Below, one piece after another: positions 35,599-48,500 of a stretch of 64,000 nucleotides of DNA; within the stretch, counting starts at the first letter, position 1, and each line of letters begins with the position of its first letter. Source of the DNA: Pterois miles (lineage: Eukaryota; Chordata; Actinopteri; Perciformes; Scorpaenidae); the NCBI GenBank assembly GCA_947000775.1, contig CAMQGK010000299.1, forward strand, positions 17,116,001 through 17,180,000, in the 5' to 3' direction. The translations under genes were made by a program, and so were the position numbers. The notes below the pieces were generated by a model, which was given only the letters and a program-made list of their open reading frames with translations, searched no databases and was not told the origin of the DNA.

Positions 35599-36379
35599 AT
35601 AAATGTTTAAGATATCCCGGTGAACCATGTGGGAGCGTCTGAGTCTTTATCAGTCCGTCTATTTCTGTCTGTCTGATCCAGACGGTCTCCTCCCTGCTGT
35701 TCACCTTCAAAATGTCCGCCACCCTCTGACAACACAAAGACGACTCTGGGGTTTTATTTGACTCTCTTGCACAAACACACAGCTTCCCATCCCGTCCATG
35801 TCGTGACTCTGTGCCACACATCAACACCTCACCCACTGAGAGAGCACACACACAGGGGGAAACATCAAATCCTGCCCGTTCGTCTCTCTCCTCATATGAT
35901 ATACCAGTGTAGTGTGCTGTAGTGTGTACAGTGTATTAGAGCTATTTTTTAAACATTTACAATTTATGGTGCAAAAACAAGTGACTTTAATTCATTTGGG
36001 TAACCCGGTCTCTTGGGGAAGCGTATAACACAGACAACATGTGTGTCATTGGTACGCCACACAAAAATACACTAATTAGGTTTAAGCAACAAAACCACTT
36101 AGTCAGGTTTGGGAAAAACACGTAGACCTAAAATAAGTATGTAAACTAAGTACAATACATAAACGTCACATAAGTATGCTGTACACAAACATCACCGAAC
36201 ACCAAACTCCTGGTTAAAAGTCATGTTTTTAGACTCGTCCACCTACCCAGCCGCCCGCCGTACAGAGTACAGACGACATGGCCTACAAATGACACGCTAA
36301 AAGAAAGAAAGGCACGGTTTTGAAAAAATATCTAACTGCCATTATTTTGACATTTCAATTGCGACATGATTTGCGACAA

Positions 36380-36901
36380 GGCTGCACAATTAATCGAATA
36401 TTAATCGCGATCATGATTTTGGCTTCACACAATTAAATGAACATGACTGACTCTGCCATACCGACGCCTAAAATAAGATAAGATAAGATAAGATAAGATA
36501 AGATAAGATGAACCTTTATTAATCCCCGGAGGGAAATTCGGGTGTCTTAGCAGCAGCAACAGTACAGATAAATACAGTACAGTAAAAAGTAAAAGAGAAG
36601 GTGCAGTGAATGAAATAAGGTGCAATGAAGAAAACTGACAGTAAAATAAATAAGTAACAGTAATAAGTAAAGTGCAGCAGGTGGTGAGTATTGTATATGC
36701 ACATATGATATATATGATATATGAAATATGAGCTCCGCTCATAGAAAACTGCTGCGTATCAAATCAAGTGCTCCCTAAATTAACTACATGTTTTATTATC
36801 CTTATTTTAAGTCTTATTTTGATGCAAAGATTTGTTAATTAGCAGAAAAAAAATCAATGAATAATTATGATTATCTTCGTGGCCATAATTGTGCAGCCCT
36901 A
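36380..36901. mobile_element. MITE with ggctgcacaatta ends, interrupted by an L2 tail
   Basis: The left end ggctgcacaattaatcg (from about 36382) and right end taattgtgcagccct (to 36901) are inverted repeats. A clear target duplication was not found. An L2-like tail at 36473-36740 lies inside, so the LINE inserted into the older element. Confidence 0.6.
36473..36740 (-). mobile_element. L2-type LINE tail, minus strand
   Basis: aagataagataagataagat repeats, then gaacctttattaatcccc and ggagggaaattcgggtg, are the complement of a LINE 3' end (aataaaggtt plus (TTATC)n). Confidence 0.75.
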
Positions 36902-37211
36902 ATTTGTAATAGTTGAGGGTATGATCATTTTTACATCATTATTGTCATTTTCATTGAAAAACATAAAAATGATTGCAAGGAGCCAAGATGGCGGTGGCCG
37001 GGGACCAGGGTGGCAACTACTAGTGGCCAGGATGGCCGCTGCCGGGAGCCGGAATGGTGGCGGCCAAGAGCCAAGATGGTGACTGGCAAAAACAAACATT
37101 TTACTATATTTTTGTGGGGATCTGTACCAAACAAAGATGTTTTCTTAAGTCTGTAGAATATAATGCATCTCTGCAGCACAACAATATTTACATGAAAATG
37201 GTATTTTAACT

Positions 37212-37550
37212 AGGGATGCATGATCTGACTTCTTCAGTCCCAACAGCGATACCTGGGCTTTGGGTAAGGTCCAACAGAGTACTGATCCGATACCAGCTGT
37301 ATGCCTCACCGTGTGGAGGTGACTGAGATCATTCTTTAATGTGTGTAATGTGTTAATGTAATTTATTAGTAAAATAAGAAATTGTGCATCAGCAACTTGG
37401 TAAAAAATTTTCAAAATTAAAATGAATTACAGATGAAGAGTAAACTGTTTAAATGCAGCAACAAATTGGTCAAAACTTAAACAGGAATGAAATTACCAGT
37501 ATATAATATATAATATATAATCAACTGCACTGATATCCGATAGCCGATCC
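37212..37550 (+). mobile_element. hAT-type MITE, family B, second copy
   Basis: It starts tagggatgcatgatctgac, contains gcgatacctgggctttgggt and gcagcaacaaattggtcaaa, and ends near tgatatccgatagccgatcc. It matches 22313-22605. Confidence 0.65.
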
Positions 37551-37910
37551 TACTGCTGACACATGAATTTGAATATTGCAGGAGGCCATATTGCGATGTC
37601 AATATAATTGTGCAGCCATAATTCTTATTACATGTTAAATGCCTTGTGTATTATTGTGCCATTCATACGCTTTTTTGTGCCCAACGGACCGATTTGGGCA
37701 GCAATAATCGCAAAAAAAAAAAAAAAAAATCTGCTCCTTACGACAGCCTGTAAAAGCTGCACACACAAACAAGGATGTCTCCTTTCTGTCAGTTTAAAAT
37801 ATATATATAAAAAAAACATAATATATTGTGCTAAACATTAATCTGAATGTATAAAAAGGACAAAACTGGTGTGTTCAGTGAAACGACGATGGGTTTAATC
37901 TGCTGATATG

Positions 37911-37914
<4 letters not shown>

Positions 37915-37980
<66 letters not shown>
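37915..37980 (+). repeat. (GT)n microsatellite
   Basis: A 66-bp pure GT run. Confidence 0.95.
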
Positions 37981-37985
<5 letters not shown>

Positions 37986-39039
37986 GACTGGCCCAGTTCT
38001 TAGTGTCAATCTTCCACTTTACAGAGAAAAGAGAGCTGCAGGGAAGCAGAGGAAAGGAGGATAAAAGGCCTAACTAACATCCTCATCTTCTCCATCACTC
38101 TCTCTCTCCAGTTTCCTCCTCTTTTCTGTCACTTTATCAAATCGCTTTCCTCGATCTGCTCCCTCTAATTCCCCTTCATTTTAATTTGATTTCATCCTCC
38201 TCTCGTGTCTCTTTTTGCTGTATGTCCCCCCCCAACAAACCCCTCCTCGTCGCCCCCCATCCACCAATCACGATGCTTGGCAGACTCTGCACCAATCCTC
38301 TGGCCCAGCAACCCCCTCTACAGCCATGTTACAGTGAACAACATTAAGGTCTGGTGCCGCGAGATTGGCATAAAACATGACTTCCTATCCAACACCTCTT
38401 CTCCATCCCCTCCTCTAACCCTCCTGCTCTCCTTCCATCCCTTCACCTCGGCTCTCTGCTCCAGCTCTCGGCTCTCATCTGCTCCATAATGGAGTCATTC
38501 TATAATTCATATCGCTCTCTCCTCCGTTACGTTACCCGTTTCCAAATTTGCTGTCAGACTGTCAGCACTGGCATCTGGTGGATGCTGGTGAGTTCCTTCC
38601 TTTTTAAAACTCAACAATATCTAGAAACTGAGTCGTGACACGTTCTTCTGATGACAGAAATAAGTTTCTTTAGCTTGTCACTGTGCGATCCGTATTTCAG
38701 CTCAGTTTCTGCAACAATGGAGATAATGAAGGCGAGGGTTTCATGTTGACAAGCCCCTGGTGATTCAGTTTTATTGATCTGTTATTGAGTCAGTTCTCAC
38801 ATGTTCTTTTATCTGTCAGCAAGCTTCTTTCGCCAGCAAACAAAAAGACATGGAGGGAAATGTTTGGTAAATTCAGCGGTGAGCAATGAAATATTGCACA
38901 ATTAACATCTTGACCACTAAACCGTGAGGAAGCTTAGCTTTTTTATATTTTGTTTAAATGTTGTCTCTACGAGGACATACAGTAAGAGATGTACTTTTTT
39001 TTAAATAAATGAGCTTCATTTGTGTTGATTTCTTTTGGC

Positions 39040-39725
39040 TGAGTGACTGAAAAACATGAGTTGCACTTCAGAAAGGGAACAGATCACGGCTTAAGCTGCA
39101 TGCTAACTCTGTCATGGACAGGAAACGTATCGCGGAAACGTGCGGTCAAGTCGGCCGTCGCTCTCATCTCCGTGGTCAAATGGGCCGACGCTACAACTGT
39201 AGGGCGCCATATACTGACATTTATGTTAAATGCATTCAAAAGGCCCCGATGGAGCTGACCATGGATGGATAAAGAGAACGGAGCTGACGGAGAGCTAGAG
39301 ATGGACTTGGAGTGTGACTTTGGTTTTCAAAATAAGGTGTTAACACAGGGAACTGTATATACGGAAATAAGACTGATTGGATTATATTCACCACAAGTAT
39401 AAAACCTTGCATGTCCCTTATAAATAAAAGTAAAAATATCTAGAAGTGCCCTGGTCAACTGTTAAAAAGTTAACAAAAACCACAATATCAAATCGCGATT
39501 CTTAAAAATCATAATACATATCGAATCGGCACCCAAGTATTGTAGTATTGAATCAGGAGATAAGTGAAACGCCTCAGCTCTACGAGACACAACCTGTTCA
39601 GGCATTGCAGCTTAAAAACACAGCATGGCGGCCATAGTTCAATAGTACATGAAGCATGCAGCTAATAGCTTTAATGGCAGCTGCTGCATGGTGCATTGGT
39701 CTCTGTGCTGCTCGTCATGGATGAC
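39040..39725 (+). repeat. dispersed repeat family C, copy 1
   Basis: aagctgcatgctaactctgt, catctccgtggtcaaatggg, catatactgacatttatgtt, cggcacccaagtattgtagt, aacctgttcaggcattgcag and gcatggtgcattggtctctg recur in the same order at 42690-43205. Non-coding, class uncertain. Confidence 0.75.
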
Positions 39726-40162
39726 GTTTGTTTTTCAGCTTTTTTTCAGGAAGGGAATCTTTGTTTGTAGCAGATTTTATTTGCCAAGAAAGAGAAAGAC
39801 AAAGCAGAATATTTTGCTGTAGACCGAGCGGTAAAATAATCTGTAATTAATGAAACATTTAACCACTGCAGCTATATTATTGGTGTCTTGTAAACCAATG
39901 ACGGTTGGGCATGAAATCAATCAAAAATCTATCATATCAACATCTATTCAGGGTCTAAAATTTCAATTTTACATTACAATTTTTATTGGTTTGTTTTTGA
40001 TTTTATATTTATACACACTTAATATTCCTTTCTGTTTATATCCATTGTGTTTCATCCTGCGTTTTCATTTCACTGCTGCTCAACCAGTTGCCTTTTGGGG
40101 TAAAGTGACTGATTAATTGATTGATTAACTGATTGATTGCAGAGTGGATTAGGGTGGAAGCA

Positions 40163-40435
40163 GGCTGAAACTAAAGATTATTTCCATTATCAATGAATCT
40201 GACCATTACTTATTATATAAAATATAGAAAACTGTGAACTAGCTCAGAGAAAATGAAGATATTCAGTTTACTATCACTAAAGATAAAAAGCAGCAGCAAC
40301 GTTTCACATTTGAGAAGCTTGAACAAGTTAATTTTTGCTGTTTTTGCTTTAAAATTACTATAATTACTAACAATGAATCAATAATCAACAATGTTTCAGG
40401 TAAATTTTCCATTTAGTAGTCAACATTGTTTCAAC
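40163..40435. mobile_element. AT-rich MITE fragment
   Basis: gctgaaactaaagattattt, tcacatttgagaagcttgaa and acaatgaatcaataatcaac resemble the family at 18884-19207. Confidence 0.5.
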
Positions 40436-42431
40436 CATACAATAAACACCTAATAATAAAAAATGTTTAAAATTTTAATGTTGATTTATTGATTAATCTG
40501 GTCCATCGAAGACACAAACGTTACGTTACGTTTTCTAAATTGTTCCACAAACAATTTCTTAGTTATTTTGAATACTTTTACCCTAAAAAAAGTGGAGCGA
40601 TTTATTTTTTTCCAGCAAAGAAACATAATCTGTCTTAAAAGAATCATGCAACCCTACATAAACATTATATAAGCAATGGAAAGAAATCAAAATACATGTA
40701 AAAGGACTGAATATTTAAATGGGCAGCAGATCTGGTGGAGAACAAAGAAGTAGAGCAGGAAGAACGAGTGGGCTTCAAATATGAATCTTGGCTTAAATAA
40801 GTGTCAGGGGATTAAAGTGGTACAAAGCCTGGTCACAAGGGAGCTGTATGTATATGTGTGAGCGTCCTACCCTGCTTCCTCCCCCCAGTCCCAGCAGCAC
40901 AAGTGTGGCAGAACAATACAGCCTGCTGCCAGCTGACGGAGATGCATAGACAGACAGATAAAGGGAGAAAGGGTGGAGGGGAGCAGAGTGGAGGCTGCAG
41001 ATGAGACAAAAAAGAAGCCTGAATCGAGTCCTTCCCAAAAATAAACCTGCAGCGTTCCCATCCGCCTCTCGCTAATTCTGCTCTTATTGCTTCAAAATAG
41101 ACATCCAAGTCATCCACGTGTGCAGTCTTTGTTGGATGTCATCCCCCCCACCCCCACCCCCGCCGTTTACAATCTTCAAAATCAGTCATACAATCATCTC
41201 TGTAAGCATCTTCAACAACTACAATCTTTTTCCCATTTGCTTCCTACAGTCCTACAGACCATGTTTAAACATGAAGAGTCGACATCCACGCTGACGGCAA
41301 CAGTAGTGCTTTGAGCTGAATGCTAATATCAATAGTGATAATGCTAACATGCTAATGTTCAGCAGGTAATACAGTTTGGTTAGTTTTCCATGCTCGTGAT
41401 GGTTCTGCCCGCCTGGGAGGTCTCAGACAAATCACATAATTTCTCTTACGAAAATAACAGTAAACAGCTTTTATTTTGAAATGCACATGTATCATTAGTG
41501 TGCTTCTTCCTGTCACACTTGACTTTGATGTAAATTGATGTGAGTGACGTTTGAAGTAGCGTCACCTGCTGAGGAGGCAGGTCCATGATAAGTCATGGAC
41601 TGGTAGGTGTTTTTTCACAGAGGTTGGCGGTAAAGCTGTGAGCTTAGTTTGTAACAAATGTGGGTGTATTCAAAGAAAACAACTTGAACAGTCACTTTGA
41701 GACAAAACATGCAGAAAAATCCAGAAACCTGTCTGGAGATGAGAAGGAGAGGACAGCCGAGGGGCTGCTGGCTGAGATACTAAAGCAGCAAGGACTTTTT
41801 ACAAAGCTGCATGTAACCAAAGAAGGAAATGTCAGTGTTAATGTTAAGTTAAATATTAAATGTAAATGTTAATGTAAACTTCAATGTCAAATTTTGTTAA
41901 TGGCAACATTACTACCCAAAACAGTCAGTCCTGTGTGTCTGAAAGACTCCTGTATATAATATCATTTTCCTAATGATATACTGTTTGGAGTATAGTGTAT
42001 CATATCGTATCATGAGCGGTAGTGAATCGTCACAGTCTTAGTGTGCGTGTCTGATTTAAGACAAAGGACGGAGTGGAGGTGAAGCCGCCACTGAGTGCTT
42101 CAGAGTCTGGAGTCACACTATCACTAAAAGCAAGAGATCTAAAATGATGGAGAAAAGGAAATGCTGCCAGTGTTTTCATTACACTCCGCTGCCTTGAAGC
42201 CCATTTGGTTCCACACACTGATGCTGTCCCATTGCCAAGTTTCAGTCCCTGCTGAGAGACATATTACTGTATCGCCTTGAAAGGTCAGCACACAGATGGC
42301 TTTTACCACAAATATCAATACTGGTGTTACGGTTTTCAAAACAAATTCATACATAAGAGGAATAATGCCCCAACATGCACTCCATATTAAATAGTGTGGT
42401 TTAAGCTTTACTAAGCCAACCACCACCAAGT

Positions 42432-43205
42432 CTATGTGGCGGTAGAGGGAAGTTACCACTTTTATTGTTGTAGTCTGAGAAACGTGACGTCACATCTGTT
42501 CTGTATCCGTCAACCAAAACAAACAGCAGCCGTGGGCCGAAACGAAAAAGTAGAAAACGTTGGAGGGTCAGCGCTGATACGACCAGCACCCTCACACCTT
42601 AAATCCAGCGTGGTAAACACTACACATCCAGTAAAGGATGGAAACACTTTGGGTTTCACACACTGCAGGAAAAGCAGAGCTAGACATCACGGCTAAAGCT
42701 GCATGCTAACTCTGTCATGGACAAGAAATGTTATCCTATTGCAGTAATGTTCGGTCAAGCCGGCCGTCACTCTCATCTCCCTGGGCAAATGGGCCGACGC
42801 TACGACTGTAGAGCACCCATATACTGACATTTATGTTAAATATATTCAAATGGCCCCGATGGAGCTGAACATGGCTGGATATAGAGAACTGAGCTGACGG
42901 AGAGCTAGTGACAGAAGGTGACTACGTTTAGCGTTAAAAAGTTAACAATAACCGCAATATTGAATCGTAATTCTTAAAAATCTCAACAAATATTGAACTG
43001 GCACCCAAGTATCGTGATCATATTGAATCAAGAGATAGGTGAAACTCTGCCCTACAAGAGACACAACCTGTTCAGGCATTGCAGCTTAAAAACACAGCAT
43101 GGCGGCCGTAGTTAAATAGTACATGAAGCATGCAGCTAATAGCTTTAATGGCAGCTGCTGCATGGTGCATTGGTCTCTGTGGTGCTCATAACGCTTGGAT
43201 TTTGT
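42432..43205 (+). repeat. dispersed repeat family C, copy 2, longer
   Basis: It matches 39040-39725 over its right part and 48830-49220 over its left part (taccacttttattgttgtag, gtcaaccaaaacaaac, caccctcacacctt). It is the fullest copy in the window. Confidence 0.75.
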
Positions 43206-44026
43206 TTTTCAGCTTTCAGTAAGAACCAAAAAAATATACAGTACAGCACACAGCATTGGCCAGTGGATGCAAAATGAAAAAAAAAAGGTACAAAAGTAGT
43301 CGCTGCCCCTGACCTTTTAAACCACAACCAATGAGAACAGCTGTTGTTGTTGCCTAGAAACAGTGAACTGCGCACTTTTTGGGGAGATATTTTACCTCCT
43401 GCCTCTGCAAGTCTCTGCGTCCTGCCTCACAGTAAGTGAAGATCATATGAAGGCAGCGCAACACGTCCTGACACCGACTCCGTTCTTTACGCACAGACAC
43501 AGTCTGAACAGAGTATAGAGCTTCTCAGGTAACTCTCGGACAGAAAGCAAATATGTATATTTCCCCGAATTGTTGTACGATACAAAGAGATATTGAGTAA
43601 GAGAAGGAGAGTGTGTGACAAATAAAGAAAGAGACATCGAGTTTCTAGCGTAGTATCTTATGTCTGAGAGGGAGACGGTATAAGAGACAGAGCGCGAGTT
43701 GAGCTAAAGTGACGCAAGGAAAAGAAAAGCCAATTGAGGTGATATGATCCGAGGAGGGAGAGGATATTTTTTGCACCATGATGCCAAGAACTGGCCCCGA
43801 GCAGACAGCGTTATAGATTTACCTTGAGTGATGCCAGGATAGCCGATACCCTCCCGACAACATTACGCTACGAACACAGAAACTGCTGATGTCACCCTGT
43901 ACACACTATACTACAGCAACACCTTCCCCTCACCTGTTGCCTTAATATGAAAACCATAAATCTGTGATCATCACCACACAGGCTCAGATTTCAGCTTCAA
44001 GGTCAAACCTCCCTGCTCCTCCTTGT

Positions 44027-44060
44027 CGTCCTCCTCCTCCTCCTCCTCCTCCTCCTCCTC
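44027..44060 (+). repeat. (CCT)n microsatellite
   Basis: About eleven cct/tcc triplets. Confidence 0.92.
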
Positions 44061-44934
44061 GTTCATTCACGGTCACATTCATGCTATTCTGACTCCTCAA
44101 TGTCAACATTCAAAAAGAGTCCAGCCTCGAATTCCTCTCAGTGTTTGATGAAAACACGTCACCATGTAGTAGATCTATTACACATCCAACAAGCTGAAGA
44201 GGATCGATCTACCCCGATACCTTCAAAATCAATACTGGTGTCAAAATTTCTTTGTAATGTGATTTACAATGCTGTTGGAAACCATGGATGAATATTCTGC
44301 AGTCACTCAGCCGTATTTACTGATATACTGGTGTACAAATTATGACATTTATCTCGGTAGCGAAGGTGAATTGTTAAAAATGCTGGTTGGGCATAGCAAG
44401 CAAACCTATTGTGTCATTTTACCTGGACGACTTATTGGAGAAAAGGGAGGCTAAGAACAGAATTCGACTTTCTATTTACAAATTACACCACAAAAAATGC
44501 AGTTTGTTATTTTTTTGTCAGCGTTTCCTGATTTGGCACCACTGTGGTTACGATTTGGTCAGATCTAGGCACAGAAATGACTGAATTAGGGGATGTTAAG
44601 TTTGTTGTCATGTTACAATAACCTCTTGGTTAAAGTTATGGAACGATTGCGTGAGGTTTAGAGTTAAGATTCAAATTTTAAACAAATTTCCAGTTTTGTT
44701 TTCATCCACTACTGTGATTCACTACGGTGAACATCAGGGTGTTGCTAATTCCATAATCGGGCACCATTAAACCACAACAGAAGAACTCTTCATCATCCAC
44801 ATAGAGATGATGTTTTTGTCTATTGCCATCGTTAGTCAGTCACATGTTGCTTCATGAACGTCATGGTTTACTTGCTATGGCTGTTTCCTTTGCACTTTTA
44901 TGCATTTTTAGCTTTTATTGATACCACTGACTGT

Positions 44935-45135
44935 GAGTTTAGCATTTTGGCCATCGCCATCTTGGTTTTTGGCAACCAGAAGTGACATGAAAGGGTGGAG
45001 GTAAGTGCACCCGAATGCTGAATCAGACATTTTAAAGTGATCAAAATATGTTAGAATTTAATCTCATTAACTGAAAACAAACTGTGAAAGAGTTCAAGTT
45101 TTAAGACGAAAACAGACTGGACAACAGCGAGGTAG
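44935..45135 (+). repeat. dispersed repeat fragment (29-kb family)
   Basis: ccatcgccatcttggttttt, gcaaccagaagtgacatgaa and gaaagagttcaagttttaag recur at 29060-29110 and 45400-45560. A partial third copy. Confidence 0.6.
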
Positions 45136-45329
45136 TGAAAAGACAAAGCATGTTGCTTGGATTTACTTTCTATATTCTGTAATGACATCCACCACAGCAC
45201 TTGCTTTAAGATGCTGAAACCTTTTTGATTTGCACAAAATTAAATACAATACAAAACAAAATAACTACAGTTCCCAAATTACCACAATAAGCACAACCTC
45301 TCTTCTATGGTCTTCTTTAGTTGTAAACA

Positions 45330-45910
45330 TAGACCATATATGTCACCCGTTGGTTTGTGGACTATGGATCTGGAGCCTCAACTTTGACTTTTTGTCCATT
45401 TCCATCTCGTTTTTTTTTTTTTTTTTTTTTTTTTTACAACCAGATGTGATGTGAAGTGCAACCAAATGCTGAATACAATATTTTTAGGCAACTTCACGGT
45501 TATAATTAACTTTCAGAAACTGAAAACACACTGTGAAAGAGTTAAAGTTGTAAGACAAAAACAGACAACTCCCAGACCGGACAACACTGTGGTAGCGACC
45601 TGTCAATCACAAGGTAGCCCCGCCCTAAAGCCTCCCCTGCTTTATGGTCTATTTGACTCAAAATGGGACCATAATTTACTAAATGAACATCATGTCGTAT
45701 TGAAGAAGACTTGAAACTAGTGATTGAGACCATAAACTCATGTTTACAGTGTTTACAGGTAATAAATCAAGTGAGAAGTAAGCTCATTTTCTCATAGACT
45801 TCTATACAATCAGACTTCATTTTGCAACCAGAAGAGGCGCCCCCTGCTGGGTATTAGAGAAAATGCAAGTTTAAGGTGCTTCAGCTTTGGCTTCACTGCT
45901 CAGGCATTGG
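45330..45910 (+). repeat. dispersed repeat, copy 2 (matches 29020-29510)
   Basis: Same order of shared phrases as 29020-29510, with an expanded poly(T) run at 45409-45435 where the other copy has none. Ends gccccctgctgggtattaga and caagtttaaggtgcttcagc. Confidence 0.72.
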
Positions 45911-45937
45911 TTTTTAAAACTTTGGTTTTCATGCTTT

Positions 45938-45968
<31 letters not shown>

Positions 45969-46358
45969 CAAATTATCGTATGTCCATTTCCACAAAGGTT
46001 TCTTAATATTCAAATTAAAAGTGCATATAGAAATGCATTTTATAAGAACATTACCAGACTGCCACATTTTCTCCTGGCGGATGAGTCATCGTTACTACGA
46101 CCACTAACGGACTTCGTCACTTGAACATTGGTGTGTTGTTTTTGGCATTTCCTTAGGGAGCATTGAGCACAGTCTAAAAAACAACGCTTCTTTGGTTTTT
46201 GTCTACTATTTAACTACTAGTCCTGACTTCCTGTGTCCACAGGGAGTCACCTCTCTATCCATATTGACCTTGATGCAAATGAGGTCACTAGTATTGACTC
46301 TTTGTGACAGGTGGCTAACCCCGGTCTAATGATGCCCTCAGGCTAGTCGGCATATAAT

Positions 46359-46360
<2 letters not shown>

Positions 46361-46435
<75 letters not shown>
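46361..46435 (+). repeat. (CA)n microsatellite
   Basis: A 75-bp pure CA run, about 1 kb downstream of exon 1a in the transcript direction. Confidence 0.95.
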
Positions 46436-46436
<1 letters not shown>

Positions 46437-46721
46437 GCCCAAATGTCAGCATGTACACACTCAGGCAAATGAGTTTTAACCACAGAGCCAATCACAGTTA
46501 GTCAAATTAACACACACACACACACACTCACACACACAGGTCAGCAAAGTTATTCAAACACTGAACCGTAAATCAGCGTCAACTTCAGCTGAAATGTTTT
46601 GTCAAATGAAGCCGTCTCTACGCTGAGAATGGTTATTGATTTCAAGTCAGACCTATTGATCACCTTATATGCATGTTTGTGTGTCTTAACTTCGCCCTTG
46701 CACAATGACGCATGTGCGCCA

Positions 46722-46724
46722 CAC

Positions 46725-46781
<57 letters not shown>
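46722..46781 (+). repeat. (CA)n microsatellite
   Basis: A 60-bp CA run with a CG variant at its left. Shorter CA runs lie at 46511-46540. Confidence 0.94.
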
Positions 46782-46784
<3 letters not shown>

Positions 46785-47449
46785 GAATACACAAACAGAA
46801 CCCACACCTAACCGCAGGGTGTGACTGCTGCTGACGTTTTTTTGGTTCCTTTTCACATTTCACATGGAAATATCCAGAAAACACACATTATTATACATCA
46901 GCAGAGGGGAGAGGAAGCGGGGGAGGTGAAATTTTAAAGTGTGTTGACAAAGAAAAAATGTTTTCATGCAATAAAGTTAACATGGAAACGGAGCAGGGGT
47001 GACTGAGACAGGCGTCCTATCGAAGTGGAGTAAACCTGAACATATAAGGTGGTTTTATTAAATAAAGTGAAAGTGTGAGAGGATTTTGAAAAGTTATTAC
47101 CACAATGATGTGGAATATTTTATAACTCAGTGTGAACTGTCTCTTTCATATATTAATAGCAACGCCACTGCCTAAAATACCAATCTGCCCTGTATAGCTT
47201 AATCCTGTTATCTTTTCTTTTCTTCCCTGTCTGTGCGCTCTGCTCATCCATCTTCTGTCTTTTTCACCACCACCACCCCCCAACCCCAGTATCCCCAGTG
47301 GGACCACCCCTCATATCACACTGGGTGTGTAGGTGCATGAATGTGTGCGAGGAGGCTGCATCATGACAAAAGAGACTCCACTCGACCGTCAAGGCGACGA
47401 GCTCTCATTCCTCCATTACTTCCTTTTTACCCTCCTCCTCTTTCTCTAC

Positions 47450-47566
47450 CTTTTTCTTCACTTCGCGGGAACGCTTCCTCAGCGCCTTCTTCTTCTCCTT
47501 CTCCTCCTCCGCAGCGGTGAGGTTCTCATCCGCCTTTTTCTTCAGCTGCGAGGCGGCATGCGCCAT
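47450..47566 (-). CDS. ank3: ankyrin-G canonical first coding exon (exon 1a)
   Basis: This is the first coding exon of the long ankyrin-G isoform, the membrane-cytoskeleton adaptor of axon initial segments, nodes and lateral membranes. The minus strand from 47566 encodes 39 residues starting MAHAASQLKK, followed by a Lys/Glu-rich stretch and ending RKRSREVKKK. Mammalian ANK3 has the same start (MAHAASQLKK) and a similar RKRSRDRKKK end. The ATG has a good Kozak context (A at -3, G at +4). An in-frame TAA lies six codons upstream (47582-47584), which fixes the start. The exon ends AAG|GTAGAG in phase 0, so it joins exon 2 at 14973 after a 32.5-kb intron. The basic tail precedes the first ankyrin repeat and has no globular fold. 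A 5' UTR must continue upstream, but I cannot place its cap site. The residue match is from memory and was not searched. Confidence 0.93.
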
Positions 47567-48500
47567 GCTGCCACAGTCCAATTAATCCTCACAGGTGGGA
47601 AACGGCAGAAGGAGGGATGAATGAATGGAGGGATGGAGCCAAAGTCTCCTCTTTAGCCTTTTCTTCTTATAGCTCCTAATTAGCTTTTTATTCCTCCAAG
47701 ATCCTCGGCTGTGCTTTTGTCAGAGGAGGAGCCCTCACAGGTGTGTGAGAGGAAGGATTTTCCTCTCCTCGTTTTCAAGATTTCCCTCTTTCTTTTGTTC
47801 TTTATCTCCCTCAGCAGCAATCCACGCTATGCAGATGCAAAGGTCCAGTTTGTGGCAGGACATGCTCCTCCTGCTCCACCAGCTGCCTCCACTTGTCAGT
47901 GCTTAAAGTGCAAAGCAAGTGCCAATTACAGCAAATACAAAATTTATTTATATGCTCCACAGTCATGCAAAAATGTCCTCTCCTTGGTTAAGAACAATGT
48001 AAAAAAAACAGTAACAGTTATGGCAGCAGAGCTCCAGGGTTGGAGGTCCAAGAAGGGGCTCAAGCATCAGCCCCTACCCCAGCAGAGCGCTCTGTCGTCT
48101 GGGTAAATAAACTGGTCCTGCTGCCTGCTTGACTGGTTCCCAGCGCCTGCTGCCTGCACCTGAGCACTGAGCCATCCTCTATGTACACACGCTCAGTCTG
48201 CGACGTCTCGCCGGGACATATGGACAGGAGGGAAATGACGGAGGAAAGGAGGTTGAGATAGGAGGAGGAGGAGGAGGAGGAGGAGGGGTGAGAGAGGAGG
48301 AGGCAGAGAGAGGTAGAGAGAGCAGCTGGGACAGCAGGAAAAAAAGGAGGGAGTAGGGGATGGATGAATACCTCTGCTTGGTACCAGCTGGTTATGGCTG
48401 AGAGATAGAGAGAAAGGGAGGATGATACTTCACACTGGGTACGTGAAGCGCACACTCTCTGGGCGTCCAACAGCAGAGTGCCGCCATGACGCTACGTTAT
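47567..48500 (-). promoter_or_regulatory. ank3: presumed 5' leader and promoter region of ank3 exon 1a
   Basis: The leader must start upstream of the 1a ATG; an in-frame TAA at 47582-47584 excludes an earlier start in this frame. The region is CT-rich on the transcript strand, with a (TCC)n-type run at 48258-48288. Open frames exist on both strands but resemble no known protein. No TATA box or clear cap site is visible, and an intron within the leader cannot be excluded. Confidence 0.45.
48258..48288 (+). repeat. (GGA)n microsatellite
   Basis: About ten gga triplets in the presumed upstream region of exon 1a. Confidence 0.9.

Larger units (their letters stand above)
22081..47449 (-). other. 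ank3: 5' part of ank3 long intron 1 (from exon 1a)
   Basis: About 25 kb with no supported coding exon. It carries many dispersed repeats, listed separately. Stretches in which I see nothing recognisable include 23450-27730, 32100-34280, 37985-39030, 40440-42430 and 45990-46350. Confidence 0.65.

Noticed and set aside
47711..48106. 131-codon open frame on the plus strand
   Set aside because: It is antisense to the presumed ank3 leader, resembles no family I know and has no splice or repeat evidence.
48060..48470. 136-codon open frame on the minus strand, Ser/Leu-rich
   Set aside because: It arises from CT-rich leader sequence with TCC repeats. It could at most be an upstream frame in the 1a leader.
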